Shown here: piece after piece, positions 58,562 to 64,000 of the stretch
Layout: each line of letters opens with the position of its first letter
Position numbering within the stretch: the stretch's first letter is position 1
Assembly (NCBI RefSeq): GCF_000621845.1
Contig: NZ_JHXF01000006.1
Location: 124,001-188,000 of the forward strand
Length of the DNA stretch: 64,000 nucleotides
Source: Ruminococcus flavefaciens MA2007
Lineage (GTDB): Bacteria > Bacillota > Clostridia > Oscillospirales > Ruminococcaceae
Direction of reading: 5' to 3'
The notes under the pieces: generated by a model
Databases searched by the model: none
Seen by the model: the letters and a program-made list of their open reading frames with translations, nothing else
Told to the model about the DNA's origin: nothing
Program-made: the position numbers and the translations under genes

Positions 58562-59344
58562 ATGATAAGAAATGCAGTTATAGGGATACTTGTCCCGTTT
58601 ATTGGTACAGCATTAGGTGCTGCCTGTGTGTTTTTTACGAAGCATGAGCTGGGAAGGGGAGTACAGCGAGCCCTTCTTGGCTTTGCAGGCGGTGTAATGG
58701 TGGCGGCATCAGTATGGAGCCTCATTATTCCGGCCATAGAACAATCAGAGCAAATGGGGAGATTGTCGTTCATTCCTGTTGTGGCAGGATTCTGGGGCGG
58801 AATATTGTTCCTTATGCTGCTTGACCATATCATTCCGCGATTAAACAACAATGCTGCCAAAGCCGACATAAGCTCAGGCAAGCTTTCAAAAACAGCGATG
58901 CTTGTACTTGCAGTAACGCTTCACAATATTCCTGAGGGAATGGCTGTGGGAGCTATATATGCAGGCTATCTTTCTGGCTCGGCAGACATAACCGCAGGAA
59001 CTGCCTTTGCACTTGCAATGGGTATAGCAATACAGAATTTTCCTGAGGGTGCAATTATTTCCATGCCTCTTCACGCAGAGAACAAGAGCAAGTGCAGAGC
59101 CTTTGCTTATGGCGTGCTTTCAGGTGTTGTTGAACCCATATCCGCAGTCATTACGGTATTCCTTGCAGGAGTTATAATACCTGCAATGCCGTATATTCTG
59201 AGCTTTGCGGCTGGTGCGATGATATATGTAGTAGTTGAGGAGCTTATACCCGAAATGCATGAGGGCGAGCGTTCAAACATGGGAGTAGTTATGTTTTCAG
59301 TTGGATTCACGATAATGATGGCACTTGACGTTGCTCTGGGATGA
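58562..59344 (+). CDS. ZIP family divalent metal transporter
   Basis: A 260-residue membrane protein with eight helices. Helix IV contains HNIPEGMAVG and helix V QNFPEGAIIS, the metal-binding pairs of ZIP proteins (ZupT/GufA type). Imports zinc, iron or manganese. ATG 58562 follows AAAGGA; upstream extension to 58490 lacks a ribosome site. A hairpin with arms AGCCG and CGGCT near 58393-58415 lies upstream. Confidence 0.9.
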   Translation: MIRNAVIGILVPFIGTALGAACVFFTKHELGRGVQRALLGFAGGVMVAASVWSLIIPAIEQSEQMGRLSFIPVVAGFWGGILFLMLLDHIIPRLNNNAAKADISSGKLSKTAMLVLAVTLHNIPEGMAVGAIYAGYLSGSADITAGTAFALAMGIAIQNFPEGAIISMPLHAENKSKCRAFAYGVLSGVVEPISAVITVFLAGVIIPAMPYILSFAAGAMIYVVVEELIPEMHEGERSNMGVVMFSVGFTIMMALDVALG

Positions 59345-59359
59345 AAAACGTGAATAAGC

Positions 59360-59530
59360 TCACTTTATATTGAAAGCGCGGTTGAGCTTTGCAGCAAGGT
59401 CGGGTTCGAGCAAGCCGTCATCTATTAGTTGTCTGCACATTGACTTCATTTCAGGCGGCATAGTTCTGAACAGAGTTTAGGTCTGCAATGTGCAGTTCGT
59501 CCTTATCCTCCCTGTGAGTAAAGCATAATT
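59360..59530 (-). pseudogene. Unidentified gene remnant
   Basis: On the minus strand two short frames join through a frameshift: DKDELHIADLNSVQN, then MPPEMKSMCRQLIDDGLLEP and a short tail to the stop at 59360. They look like the end of a real protein. Parent unknown. Confidence 0.4.
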
Positions 59531-59738
59531 ATTGTATCATACAAGTTTTATGATGTCAATGTACAATTACTGCGACGATGCTGTTCATTTTCAGCGACGG
59601 TACTGTTCAACTTCGCCGGCCGTGGGTGTTCAACTGGAGCGCTATATTCAATTCTCATCAACATATTCCTTTTACTATATCTTCTTTCGCAGCATTTGCA
59701 GCATCATCAACAGCGGACGCCCCGAAGGACAACCATGA

Positions 59739-60053
59739 TATAAGGAGTTTCTATGCGTTAACGCCGTCGGAAATCTTATAACTCCGGACTGCATAACGAG
59801 GCATTTTGCTAAGTTCCTTGATGAAAATGGACTTCCGCATATAAAGTTTCATGCCCTTAGACATTCCTGTATAAGTCTTCTGGCTAATAATACGGCTTTT
59901 TCAATGAAGCAGATACAGGATTACGCAGGACATAGTGACTTCCTTACAACTTTTAATGTGTATAGTCACAGTGATGAGTCTGCCAAGAAGAATGAAATGG
60001 ACTATATCACCAGCTGCTTCACCGACCTTTTTGACAGCAGCAACGAAGAGTAA
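59739..60053 (+). pseudogene. Tyrosine recombinase (integrase) C-terminal remnant
   Basis: 105 codons with no start. The catalytic C-terminus is clear: FHALRHSCISLLANN contains the HxLRH box, AGHSDFLTTFNVYSH has the His and the nucleophile Tyr. It resembles Tn916-like integrases, normally about 380-400 residues. Upstream sequence (59540-59738) gives no continuing domain. It lies 3 kb from the intact tRNA-His, fitting the integrase of a decayed element. Confidence 0.85.
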
Positions 60054-60059
60054 AACAGA

Positions 60060-60085
60060 GAGTCCCCGCGAGTGCGGGGACTTAG
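60060..60085. terminator. Terminator-like hairpin
   Basis: AGTCCCCGC and GCGGGGACT arms around GAGT, between the integrase and Fic remnants. A very similar stem occurs at 62855-62880. Confidence 0.7.
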
Positions 60086-60087
60086 CT

Positions 60088-60366
60088 TTATATGTGCTTG
60101 TTTATCAAATCTCTTGCTGTCATTTCTGTTCTGTCGTACTCTATTCTGAAATAGTTAAGTATAGCCTTCATATCGTCCTGTATGGTAAGACATACATCCA
60201 ACAGTAGGCTCATTAACAGTATCAAGGATATAGTCAAAGCATTTGAAGTGGTTTGCAGCTTCAAATACGTCGTTAACAGGGACTGTACCGTCGATAGTTC
60301 GAGTCTCGTAGATATATCTTGTCTGGTCGTGGGTAAGTCCGCTGCCTATTTTATAGAGGTATAATA
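60088..60366 (-). pseudogene. Fic family protein remnant
   Basis: On the minus strand the frame YLYKIGSGLTHDQTRYIYET continues to VNDVFEAANHFKCFDYILDT, matching the N-terminal part of Fic proteins (GSxLTxxQxRxIxE...NHFxCxD). The catalytic HxFxxGNG region is missing; after a frameshift the last codons read MKAILNYFRIEYDRTEMTAR. Fic proteins AMPylate targets; this copy is dead. Confidence 0.75.
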
Positions 60367-60478
60367 GTTAAAATATAATAATATTTTGATGAGTGTTATG
60401 TTTTGATGTATAATTTACAATAGATATAGTGAAAGCCAGAGTAAATGCATTTATATAAGCTTGAAGGCGGTGAGGCGA

Positions 60479-61042
60479 ATGACGCATGAGGAATTTCGTG
60501 ATAAAAAGAAAATATCATTCGAACAGGCGCATAAGGAATTGTTTGAAGCCTATTGCGGCTATGTGTACACCATAGTTTTCAACAGGCTCAGGAGCGTAGC
60601 CGCCCGTGAGGATATAGAGGAATGCGTATGCGATGTATTCGCAGATGTATACTGTTATTATGATCCCGGTAAGAATGTCAGCGGTGGTATGTCAGGGTTT
60701 ATCGGGACCATTGCAAGGCGGAAGGCAGCCGCGCTGTATAAAAGTATTATATCCGGTGCGGAAACCGTTTCCATAGACGATGAATCAGCACAGCAGCTCA
60801 GCTCGGAGCAGGACGTGGAAAGGGAGACGGCTGCCAACGAGCAGTGCAGGATAATACTCGGGAAAATAGCCGGGCTCAGCGAGCCTGATTCCACCATTAT
60901 CATTCAGAAATATTATTACGGACGCAGCGCAGCGGAGATAGCTGGCATGGTGAAGCTCACACCGGAGAATATCCGGGTACGCAGCGGACGGGCTGTAAAA
61001 AAGCTGAAAGAAATGCTCGAAAAAGAAGATATCTCTTTGTAA
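60479..61042 (+). CDS. ECF-like sigma-70 family sigma factor (pair 2)
   Basis: A 187-residue sigma factor, paralogous to the one at 29319. Shared region 2 core REDIEECVCDVFADVY and region 4 segment IIIQKYYYGRSAAEIAGMVK. ATG 60479 follows AAGGCGGTGAGG; the TTG at 60461 would overlap that site. Followed 12 bases later by its membrane partner. Whether it controls island genes is not visible. Confidence 0.87.
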   Translation: MTHEEFRDKKKISFEQAHKELFEAYCGYVYTIVFNRLRSVAAREDIEECVCDVFADVYCYYDPGKNVSGGMSGFIGTIARRKAAALYKSIISGAETVSIDDESAQQLSSEQDVERETAANEQCRIILGKIAGLSEPDSTIIIQKYYYGRSAAEIAGMVKLTPENIRVRSGRAVKKLKEMLEKEDISL

Positions 61043-61054
61043 GGAGGCTTATCT

Positions 61055-62839
61055 ATGCAGAAAGATGAACTTGGTCTCGATATACTTGAAAATGCGGACA
61101 GCAGGACTATAGAAACGCTTTCCGAAAGCTACAGCGCTCTGTCGGACAGCGACGTTTCAAGGCTTTTTGCAAGGAGCGAGGAGCTCTTCAGAAGCAGGAT
61201 GACGGAAGGCAGAGGCGAGTATTCAACGTCAGTTTCCGACGTTGAGATATACCACAGACCTTTATGGCAGAAGATACTCACAGCTGCTGCTTCAATGGTT
61301 CTTATTTGCTCTGCGGTCGCCGGGGCAGCAATATTCTGTAAAAACAATTCCGATTACAGGTTCGGCAAAGACGGCGGCGAATCTTCTCCGCGCTCAATAG
61401 AGGATTATATCGGATCCATCGAGGAGATTCCCTACGAGACCGTTCTTGAAAACGGAAAATTCGCGATGTCCTACGATAATTTCACCTGTGATTCAAATCC
61501 CCTGCAGATAAGCGGCGCACCTTACCGTGACGCAGTTGTCGCAAAGCCCTTCAAATCCGTTCTCGTCGGAGATGATAAGGTGGTCGCTCCCCTGAATGAA
61601 TGGGAGTTTCCAGTAGTCAGCGGCGGAGAGTATGTAGGCTTTGTAAACTGCGATATGCGCTTCTTGATGAATCAGGAGCTCGGTTTCTGGGGAGGTCAGA
61701 TGTATGCGCCGAAGCTCAACGAAGCTCTTGAAAAAGGCAGTATAGCGATTTTCACAACGATCGACGGAACCTACGGCATTTACGAAGATAATACAGTTGT
61801 AGCGCTTGCTGCGGACGTCGCCTACATCGGCAGCATTACCTTTGAACAGGTTGATCAGGGTTATAATCTCCTGACCGCCGACTCCTCGTCGGATATCGTT
61901 TACGGTCCTATGTCAAAGGAATGGGGCGTTACGCTTAAAGCTCTTTACGTTACGCCTACAGGTCTGACGCTTGAGTGCAGTCAGTCAGGCGGAAAAAAAG
62001 TGCATGAATTATCTACAGGAAGCTATTTTGTGATACAGAAGCTCAGCGGCGGCGTATGGGAGGACGTTGAGTATCTCCCGCAGGAATACGAGATCGGCTG
62101 GACATCTGAAGCATGGATCATACAGAAAGAAGCCACGGCAGCATGGGGCGTGGAATGGGATATGATTTACGGTGAATTGCCGGCAGGAGAATACCGTATC
62201 GGTAAAAAGATTATGAACCTGAGGGAAACCGGAGCCTTTATTGAAAGCTATGCTTTTGCTGAATTCACGGTACAGGAAGACAACGGCTCTGCCGCTGCGG
62301 TATGTGAAGGTGGACCCTTGCCTGAGGAAATTTTTGAAAACAATAAGATCCTTACAGCGGAAGAAGCACTGGAATGGGCTTATGATAATCCGGTCGTTGT
62401 TCAGGACGACGGTCAGATCACTTCCGGCAGGGATGTATGGGACAGCTTTTTTGATTCCGTAAATGCGAAAAAGCCAGCTTCTGTTATGTGCGTATATAAC
62501 TATGTGCTGGATGAGGAAAGCATGGCTCCTGAATTGTATGAGGAAGAAAAAGACCTGTATCCTCAGCTGTTCTTCTGCTTGCTGCGTTATGACGGAGAAG
62601 TATTCAATGTAAAAATGAGAAAAAGCGATGAAACAAAGCTCGATACCGATGAAACATATAAATATCTGCTGCATTTGTCCGCAGAAAACCCGGATACGGC
62701 GTTATACAGATACACAGACCAGTATGTTCTGGTAAACGATCCCTCAGTGACATGGGAACAGCTGCAAAGGTCAATGTTCAGTTCACAGTCAAGTGATTGG
62801 ATAAAGCATTCAACGGTATATATGGATATGTATAATTGA
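61055..62839 (+). CDS. Membrane-anchored anti-sigma factor-like protein (pair 2)
   Basis: A 594-residue protein: cytoplasmic N-terminus with ALSDSDVSRLFARSEEL (compare PEITDAELDRLLAVTERK in pair 1), one membrane helix about 72-95, then about 500 residues outside. The outer region has two beta-rich parts; the second (about 290-420) resembles the bacterial Ig-like domain often found in such sensors (GVTLKALYVTPTGLTLECSQ, PAGEYRIGKKI). No carbohydrate-binding module is recognised. GGAGG before the ATG. Much longer outer part than pair 1, so it probably senses something different. Confidence 0.72.
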   Translation: MQKDELGLDILENADSRTIETLSESYSALSDSDVSRLFARSEELFRSRMTEGRGEYSTSVSDVEIYHRPLWQKILTAAASMVLICSAVAGAAIFCKNNSDYRFGKDGGESSPRSIEDYIGSIEEIPYETVLENGKFAMSYDNFTCDSNPLQISGAPYRDAVVAKPFKSVLVGDDKVVAPLNEWEFPVVSGGEYVGFVNCDMRFLMNQELGFWGGQMYAPKLNEALEKGSIAIFTTIDGTYGIYEDNTVVALAADVAYIGSITFEQVDQGYNLLTADSSSDIVYGPMSKEWGVTLKALYVTPTGLTLECSQSGGKKVHELSTGSYFVIQKLSGGVWEDVEYLPQEYEIGWTSEAWIIQKEATAAWGVEWDMIYGELPAGEYRIGKKIMNLRETGAFIESYAFAEFTVQEDNGSAAAVCEGGPLPEEIFENNKILTAEEALEWAYDNPVVVQDDGQITSGRDVWDSFFDSVNAKKPASVMCVYNYVLDEESMAPELYEEEKDLYPQLFFCLLRYDGEVFNVKMRKSDETKLDTDETYKYLLHLSAENPDTALYRYTDQYVLVNDPSVTWEQLQRSMFSSQSSDWIKHSTVYMDMYN

Positions 62840-62854
62840 ACGCTGACATAGAAA

Positions 62855-62880
62855 CAAGTCCCCGCGATTGCGGGGACGTA
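62855..62880 (+). terminator. Terminator of sigma/anti-sigma operon 2
   Basis: AGTCCCCGC and GCGGGGACGT arms around GATT; poor T tract. Nothing else is seen up to the tRNA terminator at 63033. Confidence 0.65.
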
Positions 62881-63027
62881 TTCGTATATAGGTGACTGAA
62901 AGGGGAAATATGCAAAAGGTTACTTTAGCCTGATGGCAGAACTCCCTGTTTTGAATTTTTCTTTTTATATAATTTTAGGCTTGATTAGGTAGTCTGGAAA
63001 GATAAGTGTAGGAAAGCTGTAGGAAAA

Positions 63028-63117
63028 CAACGAAAAAAGCACTTCCGATCTCTCGAAAGTGCCTGTTTCATGGAGGGTGGGTAGTGGGATTCGAACCCAC
63101 GGTCTTCGGGACCACAA
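63028..63117 (-). repeat. Right copy of the tRNA-His duplication (candidate att site)
   Basis: 90 bases matching 38003-38091; includes the terminator hairpin of the tRNA operon (63033-63062, arms GCACTTCCGA-like and CGAAAGTGC, T6 tract on the minus strand) and the 3' half of the intact tRNA-His. Confidence 0.75.
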
Positions 63118-63150
63118 TCCGACGCTTTAACCAGCTAAGCTATACCCACC
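63075..63150 (-). tRNA. tRNA-His (GTG)
   Basis: Acceptor arms GGTGGGT and ACCCACC, D arm AGCTTAGCTGGTTAAAGC, anticodon loop TTGTGGT, T arm GTGGGTTCGAATCCCAC. One A-C mismatch closes the anticodon stem. CCA is not encoded. Last gene of a Gly-Arg-His operon; its 3' half is the proposed integration target. Confidence 0.93.
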
Positions 63151-63218
63151 ATATTCAAATAAATAAAAACGAAGCTCTCCATTAGATGGAGTCAAGTAAC
63201 GGAGAGTTTCGGAATGGC

Positions 63219-63291
63219 GCGCCTTGCTGGATTCGAACCAGCGGCTTACTGCTTAGAAGGCAGTTACTCTATCCAGCTGAGTTAAAGGCGC
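63219..63291 (-). tRNA. tRNA-Arg (TCT)
   Basis: Acceptor arms GCGCCTT and AAGGCGC, anticodon loop CTTCTAA, T arm with GGTTCGAATCC. 73 bases, CCA not encoded. Confidence 0.93.
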
Positions 63292-63296
63292 AAAAA

Positions 63297-63370
63297 TGGA
63301 GCGGGTGATGGGAATCGAACCCACGTGTTCAGCTTGGAAGGCTGACATTCTACCATTGAACTACACCCGC
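63297..63370 (-). tRNA. tRNA-Gly (TCC)
   Basis: Acceptor arms GCGGGTG and CACCCGC, anticodon loop CTTCCAA, T arm GTGGGTTCGATTCCCAT, 3' TCCA encoded. First gene of the tRNA operon. Confidence 0.93.
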
Positions 63371-63390
63371 ACGGCGTTTCAACATGAAAT

Positions 63391-63419
63391 ATTCTATCAT
63401 AATCGGAGCAAATTGTCAA
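63391..63419 (-). promoter_or_regulatory. Promoter of the tRNA operon
   Basis: Minus-strand TTGACA, 17-base spacer, TAGAAT, 21 bases before tRNA-Gly. Confidence 0.8.
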
Positions 63420-63744
63420 TACCACTTTTGAAAAAAAGTCACAATTACTAAAAATATCGCGCTGCTATTCTCCACGAATGACAAAATGCCGATTGACAAA
63501 ATAAAATGAAAAAATATTGTCACAAAACAGTTCCTCAGCACGTCTAATATAATAGGGAGCGTTTGAAAAAGCTTTCAGTCCGAAGCAAAATTAAGAAAAA
63601 ATTAAGGCTTTTGGCAGGCAAATAATAAGAATGACCAATTATAATACAAAATAAAGTGACGGATTTGTAATTTAAAAGTCACGTTAATGTCACGTTTCTG
63701 TAGTATGATATGATTGTAATAAGGGAAGAGAGGTGGAAACAACA

Positions 63745-63804
63745 GTGAACAGCCATTGCTTTTTACAAAAAATCTCCCGAATTACAGCCATTTATATTAC
63801 ATAA
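63745..63804 (+). CDS. Possible 19-residue leader peptide
   Basis: GTG start 8 bases after AGAGGTGG; encodes MNSHCFLQKISRITAIYIT, then stop. It lies before the promoter at 63847 and after TATGAT-like sequence near 63708. The rest of 63420-64000 is AT-rich. Could be chance. Confidence 0.25.
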   Translation: MNSHCFLQKISRITAIYIT

Positions 63805-63846
63805 TGAGGATTTTTACAATAAAGAGAAAAATTGCCGCTCATTATA

Positions 63847-63875
63847 TTGACAAGTCTTTATCAATGTTGTATTAT
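63847..63875 (+). promoter_or_regulatory. Promoter of the gene at the right edge
   Basis: TTGACA, 17-base spacer, TATTAT, about 100 bases before the ATG at 63979. Confidence 0.7.
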
Positions 63876-63978
63876 TTTAAATGAGTAAAAAATTACGAAA
63901 AATATTTTTTATCAATGCACGAATTACAGAGACTCAACTGTGTTATTGATGTGGAATGTTAAGAATAATGAGCAGGTG

Positions 63979-64000
63979 ATGAACAAAAGAAAAGTTAAAA
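63979..64000 (+). CDS. Start of a gene running out of the window
   Basis: ATG after GCAGGTG, codons MNKRKVK. The basic start would suit a signal peptide, but too little is visible to name it. Confidence 0.5.

Noticed and set aside
59578-59781. 67-codon frame before the integrase remnant
   Set aside because: Overlaps the remnant in another frame, with no motif or ribosome site; probably decayed DNA.

Overview
The window looks like the chromosome of a cellulosome-producing rumen or gut Ruminococcus, most like Ruminococcus flavefaciens. Six secreted proteins carry dockerin modules, two others or the same proteins carry cohesin-like modules, linkers are Thr-rich, and the xylanases and esterases have the fused architectures of that species (GH10-CBM22-dockerin-GH43-CBM6, GH11-CBM22-CE3-dockerin, and CE3-dockerin-CE15 as in R. 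flavefaciens CesA). A spoIVA/sipL-like spore-coat pair, Firmicute-type ribosome binding sites and moderate G+C fit a low-G+C Gram-positive. The species is an inference; no 16S gene is present.

Layout. 1-8.5 kb: housekeeping genes (end of a YfhO-like membrane protein, truA, a DUF5711 protein, cvpA, a clpE-like ATPase), a lipoprotein with a cohesin-like fold, DUF4317 and a Nudix hydrolase. 8.7-11.9 kb: sipL-like and spoIVA genes. 12.2-19 kb: a 1302-residue xylanase/arabinofuranosidase-type cellulosomal enzyme divergent from a GH31 alpha-xylosidase. 19-27 kb: three CPBP membrane proteases, a heterodimeric ABC exporter and a lipoprotein. 27.5-38 kb: a CAP-dockerin protein, an ECF-like sigma/anti-sigma pair, a type IV prepilin, the GH11/CE3 enzyme, a DUF4349 lipoprotein, and an XRE regulator with a fourth CPBP protease.

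38.0-63.1 kb is probably a genomic island. An intact tRNA-His lies at 63.1 kb, and its 3' half with terminator is duplicated at 38.0 kb, as expected of att sites. A decayed tyrosine recombinase sits at 59.7-60.1 kb, IS remnants at 44.2 and 51.8 kb, and a dispersed island-only repeat occurs at four places. Cargo: an OhrR/glutathione peroxidase/radical SAM group; a redox cluster (flavodoxins, aldo/keto reductase, iron alcohol dehydrogenase, carboxymuconolactone decarboxylase-cupin, ABM monooxygenase, LysR, TetR) that includes a secreted dockerin-flavodoxin-cyclophilin-like protein; a permuted AhpF-like reductase whose N-terminus is an IS transposase fragment; a cohesin-dockerin adaptor; the CE3-CE15 esterase; a ZIP transporter; and a second sigma/anti-sigma pair. 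A Gly-Arg-His tRNA operon closes the region, and the first codons of another gene lie at the right edge.

How the genes fit together: the secreted dockerin enzymes attack arabinoxylan (backbone cleavage, arabinose and acetyl removal, cleavage of glucuronoyl esters to lignin), GH31 removes alpha-xylosyl residues from imported oligosaccharides, and cohesin-like proteins may anchor or bridge the complex. The redox cluster could protect against peroxides and reactive aromatics released from cell walls (inference). Non-coding highlights are a 101-bp 3'UTR element with a covarying hairpin downstream of two cellulosomal genes, and a family of GTAGGGG-type hairpins between operons in the left 27 kb only.
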